Of a stretch of 64,000 nucleotides of DNA, positions 25,149-36,799 are shown in pieces (the stretch's first letter is position 1; every line of letters begins with the position of its first letter). Where the stretch lies: assembly GCA_000310025.1 (NCBI GenBank), contig FN649741.1, positions 1,370,576 to 1,434,575 of the forward strand, in the 5' to 3' direction. This DNA comes from Ectocarpus siliculosus (taxonomy: Eukaryota; Sar; Phaeophyceae; Ectocarpales; Ectocarpaceae). The position numbers and the translations under genes were made by a program. Below the pieces are notes generated by a model. It ran no database searches. It was not told the origin of the DNA and was given only the letters and a program-made list of their open reading frames with translations.

Positions 25149-27827
25149 CAACAGAAAACATTCGGCTGAGCCAGCCCGGCCGGAGCCCCTCTCCCCTCCA
25201 AACCACGCAACCAACTCACCATGGTGACGGAGCCGTTGCCCGGGTCGTCGACCACGTCAAGGTGGCACCGGATGGTCTCCAGCTGGTAGCTCTTCAGCAG
25301 CCGGAGGGCCTGGTACAGCGCCATCTTGGGCAGGACGTTCGCGGCGGCCATGGAGATCCAGTGCGAGCCCCGCAACTCCGTGGCTCCGGCCTCGGCACCC
25401 TGGTAAGCTTCCACGTCCACCGCGATGCTCTCGGTGCCGCTCACTTCCTGCTTTCCTCGAAACAGGGGGGGTAGGGGGGTCAGTATGTGCTTGGTGTTGA
25501 GCTCTCGTTGGATCTGTTGACTAGGAGTCCTTCTTGAGATGGAGTACCGTTGTCTACTCGTCCTGGAGGAGCGGGTGCCGTACAGAAGGCCCGTGTTCGG
25601 TAGACACACCCCACAAGTTTTGGCTGTTGTATCTCAGCAAAGACAGCAGCAGTTGCGCCCTGCGCCTCCACGTGAACGCGCGCGTGGTTGGCTGATTTCG
25701 TCTCTGTGCTATTATATTTTTCGCTCACTCTCCGTGACCACCACTGCTCCTACTATCTCAAGCCACCTTCCCCACCGACACCCCTCTCTCCCATCCCTCC
25801 CTCTCATTCTCACTCTCACCCCCGCCCCTATACCCACCTCGTACAGGACGCGGTGCTTGCAGAAGCGGCGGGGGTGGCTGTGTTGCACGAACTCCGGGTC
25901 GCACCGCGACAGGTACTCCATCATCGCCTCGGGCTCGAACATGGGCCCCGGCTTAGCGTGCGCCTCGTTCTCGAGCCACTCCCCCGCCTGCACCGACGCC
26001 GCGTACTCCAGCACCTCGCTCGCGTGCGCGGCCGCGGGCATGACCGCCGCCGCCGCCGCCCGCCGCGCCTTCCCGGCCTCCGTGTCCTGGGGGATGGCCT
26101 CGGCGAAAAATACGCCAGCCGCGTGCCCCCCGGCGGCGTCGGGCGGGACTTCTTCTTGCTTCATGTACCCGAACAGGTAGACGGCCAGGTTGCCGTCTCG
26201 GGAGGGGAACGCGTGGACCTTTCGGACGGGGGGAGGTAGGGGGGGGGGGGTGGGATGGTCTCGCATTGGAAATAACGGCCATCAAGACTGCTATCAAGCG
26301 CGCCGCCTTGTTGATGTATGGACGGACGGCGTGCGTGTGTTTCGAGAGTCACAATCACACGAAACCCGGAAGGTCCACCAAACACCAAAAAATAATGCTA
26401 AGGTGTTTAGCGAAACGCGCAGCAAGCATGGCCTAAGTACCACCAAACGCCGGAACCAACTACCAACACTACTCTTTACGCTTCTGATGCCATCGCCCAC
26501 AGCGCCGCATCAAGCAGCCCCCCTGCAACACCACCACCATGACTTAGCCACGACCCCGGTGCACGCTCCCACCTGCGCAAGGGACAGAGTCGAGCGACAA
26601 ACAACAACCTCACAACTTCCGCCCCCGCCACCCGTGCTGCTTATACTCTGTTACCACCAGCACCGTCACCGACAACACGGACACCAACACCACCAATCGT
26701 GGACGTACCCGTTGAAGGCTTCCGTCCGCCTGAGGAAGGGAGTCGAGCAGCCTCAAGATGCCATCGCTCCTGCCCTTGGTGGACTGGACGAACGTCATCT
26801 CCTTCATGTTCTCCACGTCGCGCTGGTGCCGCGGAATCGTTTCGAGTTTTGGCAAACAAAACACCAGAGTCGTTTGGCAAGCGACAAAGGTGGCAAGAAA
26901 GGAGGACCGCGGAACAACAAACAACCACCCGGTAGCGTTGGTTGCAACAAGCCGTCTGTTTTTTTTTTGCCGAACCCACAATATTATTGCAAATGGATGG
27001 TGATGGTGGACGTTAAACAACTTGCTCAAGCGCAAGCAGCGAAGAAGAAGCTCCGACACAACTCCAAGCATCTCCGTACGAACCCCGGTTGCCGTCGATT
27101 TTGCATTCGCAATGGTACGCGACGGTCACGCGGTCCTTGGACAAGGCTACGACTGTGGTCAAAGGGGCCTTTTTGATCCGCCGAAGGAAGTCCTGTGGGG
27201 AGGGGGAGATGAGAAACTCAGGCCTAACGCACCTGGAAGTGGAGAGTGATGTCTTTCGTGGGAGTCAATCGCTCGACGCCATTCGCGTCCACGTGGCCCC
27301 CCTTCAACCGGAACCATGACGGGGTTCATGCGGCGTATCCGTTACACATGGAAACACGCGGGTAGCGCGGCGGTCGGACGGTTAGACGAGGAAACCTTGC
27401 TGTGGAAGGGGCTGTTTCGAGCACGGGGTGTATTTTTCAGACTCTCGGCGAGAATGCGTGACGAGAGTGTGAACAGACAAACTGTTTACTGTTGGTTTTT
27501 GTATCAAACTAATTAACGCCAGCTCCACTTAATCAAGTGTCGTGCCATGTATAACGTAGTGCTTAATAAAACTATTGTGTACCCTTTGCTCTTCATGTAA
27601 CCAGCGTCAATTCCACTCAGCTACATAGTATTACGAGGTCGTGCTTGAAACGACCATGCCCTAGTGGTAAGAGGCTGTACCTCGAGCATAGAGGATATGG
27701 CCCCCAGGTGTTGCAACCTTGACTCTTCCGTGGTCTGTCGGAAGTAGGACGCCGGCATGTTCCTCAAGAACCTTAGCAGAACCAATCGACGCAGAGAGAG
27801 AAAGAGAGAGAGCGAGAGAGAGAGAGC

Positions 27828-27859
<32 letters not shown>

Positions 27860-30800
27860 GAGAGAGAGAGATAAGAACAACGAGATGCCCGCAAGAGAGC
27901 GAAGAACAAGAGACAAGGGGTGGGGGTACGGTGGCGGCGAGGACCGGGAGGATGGACGGACAGGGCGCAAGCTAACCCTACTCGGTTAAAATGAAGTTGA
28001 CGAGGAAATAGAACAGGGAGGGGGTACGCAGACCCTATTCCATAACCCTAACCCACCATCCCCGATTGCACGTTTTATCCAACATGTCTACGTACTAGGA
28101 AAGAACCCTGCCAAGGCTACTGCTCCGTACGCACGTTCGTGTAAACACGCACACCAATAACTTGTAAAAAAGAGAGTTTTCGTTTTCGGCTCACTGAGGC
28201 TGACATCTGTTGATTGGCCAGTGCGGTCGATGCTGATAAACTCACACACACACACACACACAGTCAGGCAGGCGGGCAGGTGGAACCCAACTCACCAGTC
28301 GACGGCCCCCTCGTGGGTGCGCTGCTGCTCCTGCCAGAGCTCGTGCAGCAGAGACTGCCTCGCCATCTTCTCCAGCTTGAGCTCGTTGCGCGGCATGTGC
28401 GCCCACGAGGACGTCGCGGGAGACGACGAGAACGGAAATGCCGTGCCCTGGAGGAGCATCGCGGCCCCCCCCCCGCCGCCGCCGCCGCCGCTGGCCGCGC
28501 CTTGCCCAACGTTGAAGGTGGTGCCGTGGCTGATGGCGTGCGCCGAGGAAGAGGCGTTCTTGTTGCTGCGCGGGGGCGTTAGACCGCCGCGTTGCTTCTT
28601 CGAGTCGTAGTCGTCTTTGTGAATCGAGGAGGACGCTCTCTGCTGCGGAATCAAGGACGGACGGTCAGAGGGTTGTGTGATGGGTTGATGATCAGAGGGG
28701 TTGTGAGCAGGTTAAGCCTTCCTTTCTGTCTGGCAACGAGAGCACAGGCGCATTAACCGGGGGGGGGTAGTGTGGGCATGGCCTTCAAAAAGGAACACAT
28801 TTCCTCAGAGTCTGTCGAGGACGATTCTTTTACCTATTCACACAACAAGCTTTCTAAGAACACATGCGCAACTCCGCTTCAGCACCACAACGTTGAACAT
28901 GAACGAGTTAAGTCCGCAAACGCTCGAGCGTGCTGCTTGCTTCGGGGTACAACTACAACACGTCCCCTGGGACTGCGGTATCACCTTGAACGGGTATTCT
29001 CTCAGTGATGTATGTATATTCTATAAACCATTCATCATGAGGGGTAGCGGGTGGCGTTTCATACACGGGTCGCGTCTGACGGAAGCCCGGTGCATATTCC
29101 CATGGTTGGCAGTCTCTATCTCGCTCCTTGATGCTGCACGAAGCTAGGAAAGGGCATGTGTGGAGTGGAGACTGCACCAGCAACCCTGGATGCCACTGCT
29201 TCCGCGGACGAGGTCGCCGCACACGAGGAGCTGGCGACCGAACTAAAAAAGAAAATCATGGAAACGAGCTACGCCGCATCTGCATCACGGCCACAAAAGG
29301 TAGTTCCGGCCAGGAAAAAGCACGCCACTCTCAAGTCGCCCCCGACAAACACTACGGCTCATTCGAGCACTACACCACCATGCCTTCTCCCGCTTGCTCC
29401 TCGCAACAATAGAGCCCGTTCTTTGCTCTCTCTGTCGCAAAACTAGAGAACGAATTGCAGCCTGTGTGTGCGTGCATTTCTAGCTCTTGGTGCGTGTCAT
29501 GCCTTCGCTCGCGCGCACGGCGCAACAGTAGATTGCTTTCGTCGTTCCCGCGAACTCAGAACTAGGCAATGTCTTGCAGCCTGGGTATATGCACATTTCT
29601 TGCTGTTGGCGTCTACAGCACGAAGTGCGTCTACCCAGGCCGAAAGACGACCCCCAGCGACGAGACAGAGGAAACAAACGACGACAGCAGTACTCCACTG
29701 GTGCGCCGTGCACGCGAGCGAAGGCATGGCGCGCACTAAGAGCAAGGAATGCACGCACGCACACACAGGCTGCAAGACGTTCCCTAGCTTTGCGTCGGAC
29801 GGAACGACGAAAGGACGCTGAAAAACAAACCCAAGGAGACCATAGCCCGTGCATTCCTCTGAGGTGAAAGTGGTGGACGTCAAGAGCAAGGAATGCACCC
29901 ACGCGCTGGCTGCAAGACGTTCCCTAGCTTCGGGACAGAGGGAACGACGAAAGAACGCTGAAAAGAAATTCCGTCGACAACCTAATCCGTGCATGCCCTT
30001 TGAAGTGAAAACTACCGCACGCCAAACAGTTGGCCAAGACCAAGGATGCGTTATACGGTGGAGGCAACGTAATCAATAGAATCAGTGTTTTGAGACGAAG
30101 GTCGCTAGTGGAGGATGAACTTGTGGACGCAAAAGAACGTTGACACGGGAGCTGCAGAAGGCGGGCATTCTCACGAAGAGCTTTGGGTGCGGTCAAAAGG
30201 TTTCTGAAAATACAGCCTCTTTGCTGCTAGAAGTGAAGACAGGTTCCCTTTTAAAATCAGACGTTAAGTCGAAAGGATGGGACGGTGTGCAAAAACGGGA
30301 GATCTGTGTTGATGGAAAATTCGGGAGATTTGTCTTGTAGGAACCTTTTGATGCCGAGACATGGCAGTAGATACTTCGATCGCCATCGTCTTGGTTTGAG
30401 ATGAGCACGCTCTTGGAAATGCACTGTTTATAGAAACTACACGGATACTATGAATGAACAAGAAGAAAAGTGAAAGCAGGGATTGGGTCTTATGTATCGG
30501 AACTAGAATCGCGTGCTTTATTACAGGACATGTTGGGACGTACTTCCAGTACGCACAGTGCACCTCGCATGGCACTTACTGCATGGGTTTAATGCGGCAA
30601 TGTGAAGGCGTATTGCCAAGTCTGTAACCGCGAGGAAGGTAGCTTGACGTCTGTGTGAAGAGTAACCAGTCTGTGTTTATTCTAATGCCTAAACGTCAAT
30701 TCGATTATCGCCTCGGTGATATCTCGCGGGGGTGCGACAAACCGATACCATACCCAGTGCCCCCAGTGGTTCCGGAGCACGCACGGTTTCATCGCGTCAA

Positions 30801-33800
30801 GGTATTGGTAGTACGTATGGCGGCATCGCGTACTACATTTTTTTAGAAAGTAAACAAAACCTCATAAAAAGACTACATTTCGAGGCGCTGCTGTGCGTTC
30901 TGCAGTACGACCATGACATGTTGGGTATCGCACGTAAAGTATCGGAGTTTTCGCACGGGGTGTGCGTCGAAAGCACTCAGTATGAATGCTGCTGTAGGGT
31001 TTATCGTTAACTCAGTAGATCACGTATAGGGAATGGGGGGCGGGGATACATGTACATGGTTGATATGATTCAACTACGCACGTACCGGTGATACGTCGCG
31101 TCCCCAAAACCAAAAACTAAAACATCCAGTGCCAAAAGAAAACAAACATAACATAATTGCTGCTGTCGTTCAGACTCGTAAACCGAGCTCCGTGACCAGC
31201 CGTTCGCTCCAACAATCTGAAGGCACCTCTAGGTATCGCACCCCCCTGCGACATTGTATAAAAAGCCAAGAACGGAATAATTTACAAATCGACTTATCAT
31301 ATACATATCACCCCTGTGCGTTCTCCCGCATCCGTTCGGTATTAACCCCTTTCGGTCTAGGCTGGACTGTCAGATTTTTGTTTTTGCGCCAAAAAAAAAA
31401 GTATGAGAGCGAGAGCGAGCGGAGAGAAGTGCAGAGAAAGACACCAGTGTACTTCTGCAAACGCAACAGCTATCTCCACCTGTAGGCCATGAGGGAAGCC
31501 GGCGACAGGGTGGTGGCCACAGACAGGGTCGTAGAAGGGTTGATGGGTGGTCGCGCTGCGGTCAGTACGGCAGGTTAGCTGTGTAGACTTTGAAATGATC
31601 AGTTGTCTAGCTGCCTCAACTAGTCTATTTTCGGTATATTGTAAATTATCAGTCCAGAGAGGGTAAATGATCAGTGAAGACCCATAGCTGGTATTTCAAG
31701 ATATTTGTACTTCGGTACTTCTCTGTTCTCTGTCCCCCCCCGATATGTGCCCTGCAGACTCTCTAGAGCTCCTGTGCTTTTCACACAACAAGCACATCCA
31801 CCAACACACACCTGTACCTCGTGGTTTCCTAGGTTCGGGCGAGGGTATGTGTGGCGCTACGAGTGTGGATGTGTTGCTGATATGTGTTACTCGTCTACAG
31901 CAGTAGTAGTAGTGTCGTTGTAGCATCGTTGTAGCTGCTGACACAATGACTGCTGGATCTTGGGAACGATTTTCAAATTGCTGGGAGATGCAGCAACCAC
32001 GATATCCTCGATATCTGGGCTTCGGCAGGGCTTGCAATACCCCTCCCTTTTGCTGCCCTCTGCTCTTTGCAGCAGTGGCTTCCTACGTTCGGGCGAGTGT
32101 ATGTGTGGTGCTGCGAAAGAACACATACGTATGCATGTATGTATGCACACACACGTTGATGTACATACGTTGAGAGATTCATGATTTGGCATTGCTTCCC
32201 GAGACCTCGATACTACTCGGCTGTCACTGACGTCTCTTCATTTGTCAGCTGGTTAGCGCGGGTGCTAATTATCTAGACACACCTATCTATGAACTTGCCA
32301 ATACACGGCGCGAAGGGCTGCAGGGCGGCAACTCCACGACTTGCCACTACACCAGCATTTGCAAATGATCAATCAATGAACAGTCAGAACGCCCGAAGAC
32401 TCAAAAGGGTTAAGGGGGCCCAGAACAGGGGTTTTGACGCTGGCTCTTTTCTCATTCTTTAATCCAACATAAGAAACAAAACAACCTTCCCGCAGAGTGT
32501 AACTGGTAATTAGTACTGTTATCAGTAGAGGACACCATGAAGAGGCTTCGTGCGTGCTGGCACGTTTGCTACTGGAGCTGAAATATCGAAGGTTGCAGCA
32601 ATCTCTGAAAACAGTCCGAAATCTGCGCCGGAACCAAGCGGCATCCAACATTTGTCACAGCCGTGCACACCGCCACGGACCGTAAACCCCTCAACGGAGG
32701 GTTGTCCGCAGTAGCTCGTGGCATGAGCTACTGCTGTAAACGCACATTTCAGGAGATTGGGGTCCGTGGCGGTGAGCACGGCTGTGACAAATGTTGGATG
32801 CCGCTTGGTTCCGGCGCAGATTTCGGACTGTTTTCAGAGATTGTTGCAACCTTCGATATTTCAGCTCCAGTAGCAAACCTGAACGTGCCAGCACGCACGA
32901 AGCCTCTTCATGGTGTCCTCTACTGATAACAGTACTAATTACCAGGTACATGTCAACACAGACCTTATTTGAACGCCTGCCGTTTTGGCTCTTTTGACTT
33001 GAAATTAGAATAGGGTGAATTTTTATCTTGATTTCAAAGGGGGCGTGCGGAGGTAGACGTGTGAAATGTATGTTTTTAGCAGCCTCTACTGTCGCCCTGT
33101 GCGGGATCTAACGATTTCTGTTTTTTGCGATGCCTTCCGACTGGTCTTGTGTGTCTGTTGTGCAGTTTCTGGTGCTCTTGCGCATGTTTTCAACATTAGT
33201 CAACATCGAAGTTGCTGTTCTGGGCCCCCTTAAATTCTACGATATCTCGAATGGGTAGTCTTTCTGTGTGTGTTTTTATTATTCCTTAATACTTCGTGAA
33301 CGGATGTGGTATGGTCGGGCTACAGCAGTTCGAACCGGGATCGAAAGCAATGCACCAACACCAGCGGCTACACTAGCCGCGATCTGGCGGGCGGGCGCAT
33401 ATTTGGTTTCCGAAGAAGTCGGAGCCTCTACCCCCTTGACTCTCTCCGATCTTGACCAGAAGAGAGAAGAGACGGCGCTGCAAGCAAGCCGCGGCAAATA
33501 GGCGCAATACAATCTAATCACTCCGCGCTTCCAGAAACCGTTCAGTGCCGGCTGCGGATCATGTTTCCTGAACATGTACACCAGGCAGCATAGCGCTCCC
33601 CAAACTAGAACTGTTTTCTCCAAGCGCTCGCGAGCATTTAACGTGTGACACGCTCTCCCGCCCGGGAATGGGGGCGCTACGAGTGACGGTAACCCATTTT
33701 GACAACGGTCGCTGCCGCTGCGTGATCGGTGAGATCTTCGGCGCAATGGATGTACTCTGTGGTGGATACCTTCCGGTAAATATAATAAGCGAGTCTACCG

Positions 33801-34019
33801 CCTTTCGACGACGTCGCCTCTTCATGCCTGCTTGCCTCGCAGACTCACCTCTCGCGGAGCACTTTGCGCTGAAGAGCCTGCCTCGGGCTTGTCGCTGTTG
33901 TGCTGGTCCAATGGAGTTCTGCCACCGTCCGTAGCGGAGCTCGCGAGTGCCCGCAGGCGAGGCAATCGGGCCGACTGCCCGAGAGCGGCAGCTCGACCGC
34001 TCACGAACTGGCGCAGCAT
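12511..34019 (-). CDS. NAD-dependent glutamate dehydrogenase, large type, mitochondrial
   Basis: Oxidises glutamate to 2-oxoglutarate and ammonium with NAD+. Exons on the minus strand: 33849-34019 (ATG), 28296-28642, 27681-27771, 27233-27301, ~27130-27192 (3' end unresolved), 26709-26822, 25838-26218, 25220-25447, 24505-24701, 23908-24022, 23333-23494, 22356-22481, 21836-21967, 20996-21124, 20427-20576, 19699-19806, 18993-19100, 18298-18483, 17343-17533, 16323-16392, 15584-15676, 14783-14968, 14282-14447 and 12511-12632 (TAA). Every phase agrees except at the exon 5/6 border. The product is about 1,234 residues. Residues 1-~33 (MLRQFVSGRAAALGQSARLP...) form an Arg-rich, acid-free presequence, so I infer mitochondrial import. 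Catalytic signatures follow in order: GFHCRFRDIARGG (~715), LKNKDIPEGGSKA with the lysine (~757), KPDAGINHKEYGVTSEGV (~855), nucleotide-site GPDGDVGGNM (~898), PAGGRPGTINGSNW and VEGANLF (~1020). The whole catalytic set is intact. Intron 1 is 5.2 kb. Confidence 0.93.
12878..12961. repeat. GA-rich microsatellite
   Basis: A (GA)n tract with GAGG variants in the last intron of the glutamate dehydrogenase gene, about 250 bp upstream (gene sense) of its final exon. Confidence 0.9.
13313..14190. other. Probable assembly artefact: one locus written twice around a gap
   Basis: Bases 13829-14190 track 13313-13680 position by position, but with most bases changed to match their neighbours, giving long homopolymers. 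Anchors such as AACCCAACCGACTTTTTCAT against GACTCAACCGACTCGTTCAT recur in the same order. This is the look of a low-quality Sanger read placed beside a good read of the same locus. Bases 13686-13785 are 100 N. The region is intronic in the glutamate dehydrogenase gene, so coding is unaffected but intron length is inflated. Confidence 0.75.
13686..13785. other. Assembly gap (100 N)
   Basis: Fixed-size run of N within the last intron of the glutamate dehydrogenase gene, next to poly-C tracts that probably stopped sequencing. Confidence 0.99.
14175..14262 (+). mobile_element. Very short LINE 3' end insertion, sense plus
   Basis: Contains GTGGCCAATGG, then GGCATGCAAAACAT, then CAGTACG and a C tract, which is the 3' terminus of the LINE at 57.6 kb. 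It is flanked on both sides by (C)nAGCCCC (about 14158-14174 on the left, from about 14251 on the right), a likely target-site duplication. The left part lies in low-quality sequence. Confidence 0.5.
15395..15610. repeat. ~115 bp tandem duplication copying an exon end and its splice donor
   Basis: The stretch covering TTTTCTCTTGTGATATTTTC, then CACCTTGTTCTCCTTGAAC and GACGTCATGAGCATGG occurs twice, near 15440-15510 and 15555-15620. The right-hand copy is the 3' part of glutamate dehydrogenase exon 15584-15676 with its donor; the left-hand copy lies in the downstream intron. Confidence 0.75.
16570..17310. repeat. Large inverted (fold-back) repeat in an intron
   Basis: Two arms of roughly 350 bp face each other around ~16950. 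The inner arms CCGTGTGGATATATCGCA (16923-16940) and TGCGATATATCCACACGG (16967-16984) are perfect. Outward, CCCCCGCACACGAAATCTCC and ACGACATCTGTAGGCTTCTT recur inverted, and the outer ends are G/C homopolymers. It fills most of the 950 bp intron between glutamate dehydrogenase exons 17343-17533 and 16323-16392. No open frame of interest is seen, so it is a probable fold-back or MITE-type element. Confidence 0.75.
23090..23250. repeat. GA/GACA microsatellite
   Basis: (GA)n followed by (GACA)n and degenerate GA units, in the intron between glutamate dehydrogenase exons 23333-23494 and 22356-22481. It creates long spurious Ser/Leu-rich or Arg/Glu-rich frames on both strands. Confidence 0.9.
25030..25160. 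repeat. CAG/CAA trinucleotide-rich tract
   Basis: Runs of AGC and AAC triplets in the intron between glutamate dehydrogenase exons 25220-25447 and 24505-24701. No splice or family evidence supports translation of the resulting poly-Cys or poly-Asn frames. Confidence 0.85.
27795..27872. repeat. GA microsatellite acting as a polypyrimidine tract
   Basis: On the gene (minus) strand this is a (CT)n run that ends about 20 nt before the acceptor of glutamate dehydrogenase exon 27681-27771 (GCTAAG then GTTC). It therefore occupies the position of the polypyrimidine tract. Confidence 0.8.
29456..30010. repeat. Inverted and direct repeat cluster
   Basis: 29456-29530 and 29690-29771 are inverted copies (TGCGTGCATTTCTAGCTCTT against AAGAGCAAGGAATGCACGCA). 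The unit GGCTGCAAGACGTTCCCTAG recurs directly at about 29768 and 29910 and inverted near 29560. The cluster lies in intron 1 of the glutamate dehydrogenase gene. The open frames on both strands reflect the repeats. Confidence 0.65.
32414..33229. mobile_element. piggyBac-like MITE with TTAA duplication
   Basis: 816 bp element with perfect 15 bp terminal inverted repeats (GGGGGCCCAGAACAG at the left, its complement at the right), flanked by TTAA at 32410-32413 and 33230-33233. TTAA duplication is the hallmark of the piggyBac superfamily. Inside are long subterminal inverted arms, about 32508-32690 and 32762-32944, nearly identical and about 75 bp apart. A frame with TGTGACAAATGTTGGATGCC is open in both arms. 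No transposase is encoded. It lies in intron 1 of the glutamate dehydrogenase gene. Confidence 0.75.
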
Positions 34020-35921
34020 GGTATCAGTGCTCGCCTCCTGAAGGCAAAACCCAAACCGCAGGGCCTGAGAAGGTGGGAGAGCCTGCGCGTGTGCAGGTGT
34101 GCGCACAGCCAAGCAACACGCGGACGCTGGTGCTCTGCCTGGGCTGCGACGAAACCGGGAGACAAGCGGCTGAGGCGGCGTTAAATTATACCTCAACTTT
34201 GCAGTTTGATGAGTGTTGAGGAACAAACCGAAGCCGTCACGTTGTGTCACGGGCTGGGTCGGCGGGTGGGCAGGGTATCGGGTAGGGCTGGCGGACAATG
34301 CCGCTGCTGCTGTGCTGCTCTGGACGTCGTCCGATTCTCCCGCCAACGGCTGTGATTGTCCAAGCCTCGATGTTGTGTGTGAAGGACAGGAGGTGGTTGG
34401 CAGTGTGTGTCGCAGCAACCAACAACCATCAGCAGCCAAGAGCCAGCAAATGTGGTGCAACTTGAGGGGGGCCCCGCAGAGTGTCCAGCGGCAAAGCAAG
34501 CAGACGGCACACCTATACCGCGAAGATGAGATGTGTACCTTGCATGGATAGCCAAGAGCGGCGGTACTGCAGCACCTACACAGCAGTCAGGAGCTGTTTC
34601 AAGATACTGCGAAAATTGTATCTACTTACTGTACCTCCAGTATTGTACACACATATGAAACTCATAACTATCTTCGGGTTATAATATACGAGATCCTACA
34701 CAACCAACCACACAGAAGATTTTTCGACCGATACTACATCTGTTTCCAGGAAAAAGTGTTCCCAAAAGCAGTGGACTAGTGTATGGCATTATTTGGAGGT
34801 AGCCATATGATGGTGCGTTATGCCCATGTGGTGATTTGCGGCATCACGTGTTGTGCTATGCATATTATATGACGTCATGTAAGACTTGGCATGCATTGCC
34901 CGTCTTCTGTAGTTAGTGCCGTAGACTACTTCTGTGTGCGTTTTGGTTGGTTGGTTGTGTTAGATGGATGGTGTACATACATGTAGTCTACATGCAGGCG
35001 AAGCGAGCCTGATCAAGGAGAGAAAACAGAGGAAATCGGCAACAACCTGCGTATGTGGTAGGACAAGTTCCACACAGCTTCGAGGTGACGACAATGTATG
35101 TTTTGTTGTTGTTGTCGTGAATCTGAACCAACCGTCGACCTCGTCGGCACAAACAAAGATAACACCAAGCATCCATCTGTGTTCCAGATAGATAGATAAT
35201 TACTTTTATTTTGCAGTTTGTGTTCCGGAACTACACTACTACAATACAAGACTTCTTTCGCGCGGTACAAGCATGTGCTCTATTGCAGTTTCGCGTTTGT
35301 TTGGGGCGACTGACTCGTCACCCCCAACACGCGATCGGCACACGAATAAGCGCCAGGTACGTAAACAATGAATGCAAACCACCGCCGATTTCGTTTTCTA
35401 AATACATACGCAAGTGTAAGTTTGGAAACAAAACAGAGTGACCGAGTGGTGGTTCAGTTGAGAACCTCTCTTGTTACTTAAAGTGGGTTTGAATCTCTAC
35501 GGAGCGAAAGTACGACCTACATACGTAGTTTACCAGTAGTAGTAGTTTAGAAACGCACACAAACAACGAACCCTTCCCCCAGAGAATCCCTTCCGTGTGA
35601 CCCCGGCTAGTGCGTCGAGCGTTTTCCCAAAGGCGTAGACTTGGCGCCCAGAATAGATGGGTGGGAAAAACAACACAAACACACGCCGAAGCAGACGGGT
35701 CCGTCGTGTCGAGACACATACATACACGATGCGCCTCACCCGATACAACGATGGCCGCGACGGCGCGTGGTGGTGAAAAACGTCCAACATGAACAGCGCA
35801 AAACGTCTTGCTTCACAGCCGATATCTCTATATTCCACACGAGCGTGATGGGGTAGGCATGAGGTGCAGACTGGTACAATGCCAAGTACCCTCCCCCTGC
35901 CCCCCCCCCCCGACAGCTAGT
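34020..35921. other. Upstream region of glutamate dehydrogenase, intergenic
   Basis: Contains the 5' flank of the glutamate dehydrogenase gene. The minus-strand frame continues open upstream of the ATG to 34499 but without coding character. About 34785-35175 is a diverged copy of the repeat at 56425-56835. No other gene is seen. Confidence 0.45.
34785..35175 (+). repeat. Dispersed ~400 bp repeat, copy 1
   Basis: Shares ordered blocks with 56425-56835: ATTTGGAGGTAG, TGACGTCATG, then an ATCAAG(GA)G block, GTTCCACACAGCT, and near the end AACACCAAGC or ATTACACCAAGC. Both copies lie in plus orientation. It is old and of unknown class. Confidence 0.5.
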
Positions 35922-36177
35922 GAAAGCACCAGAAAATAAATTAAGTCATACGTAGCTGTCATCCGTACGCAAGGAAGTAAGCACAAGATGCCGAACACCC
36001 TTAGCAGGATGCAGCTCACCCTTCATGCGACTCGCCAAATACCTCACGGCGCTTCGCGCTTGGTGATGTGAGAGCCTGGTCCGGTGAGAACCCGGCGTGC
36101 TCCGTCCCGGCTTTGTAGGGATGCGAGGTCAATGGTCAAACGACTACGGCATGCGCGACTATGAGTACACCCCCCCC
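35922..36177 (+). mobile_element. SINE-like repeat, 5'-truncated, with target-site duplication
   Basis: Same family as 10863-11157, starting inside the element (GAAAGCACCAGAAAATAAAT) and ending GACTATGAGTACAC plus C tract. The sequence (C)7GACAGCTAGT occurs at both borders (ending 35921 and 36187), so the target-site duplication includes the C tract. Confidence 0.75.
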
Positions 36178-36187
36178 GACAGCTAGT

Positions 36188-36799
36188 TCTCAAGGAGCTA
36201 GAGCTAGTGCTATACTAGTCTACGCCTGTGGAAATCTCCGATGCCGTGAAACAGCAGGTAGAAAGACATAACAAGTCAACGACGTCGAACGATAATGCGT
36301 ACGGCAAGACTAACCGTTCCGGGAGAACAGACAACACAGCACCAGCAACACGCAGAGAGAAGTTTCATACATGGTGTGGTCATCACGTACGCAAGGGCGA
36401 TACCAAATACGGTATGTAGCTTGCGGCGCCCCTCACGTTTATGCCCCACATTTATTATTCCGCGGTTATTGAATGTCATCGGGTCACACTACAGCATAAA
36501 GCAAGCCCGAGACACAAAATAAAACAAGAACACCGCCGTAGAGTTCATACAAACCGCAAACAACGAATGGATGTGTGTGCAAAGTTAAACAAACACGGAA
36601 ACAACACATCAACAGCAAAAATCTCGTGAAGGCCACAACGATCGATAAAACAACAAGCCTCGAAAACGCGCAGCGCTCACGTCCACGAATTCTTCATCCA
36701 CAAAACAAAAACGTCACACGATGAACGAGTACAAACCAGAACAGACAAACAAGCCACGTGGCACGAGGACTAAGCCCCCCGGGCCCCGACACGGTCAGC
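36188..36799. other. Intergenic
   Basis: The 3' flank of the transporter gene ending at 36800. No gene or repeat recognised. Confidence 0.4.

Noticed and set aside
26190-27176. 328-residue plus-strand open frame
   Set aside because: Antisense shadow of glutamate dehydrogenase exons and introns, with low-complexity composition.
33822-34499. 225-residue minus-strand frame as a complete gene
   Set aside because: Only its last part from the ATG at 34019 to the donor at 33849 is coding; upstream is the 5' flank and downstream is intron.
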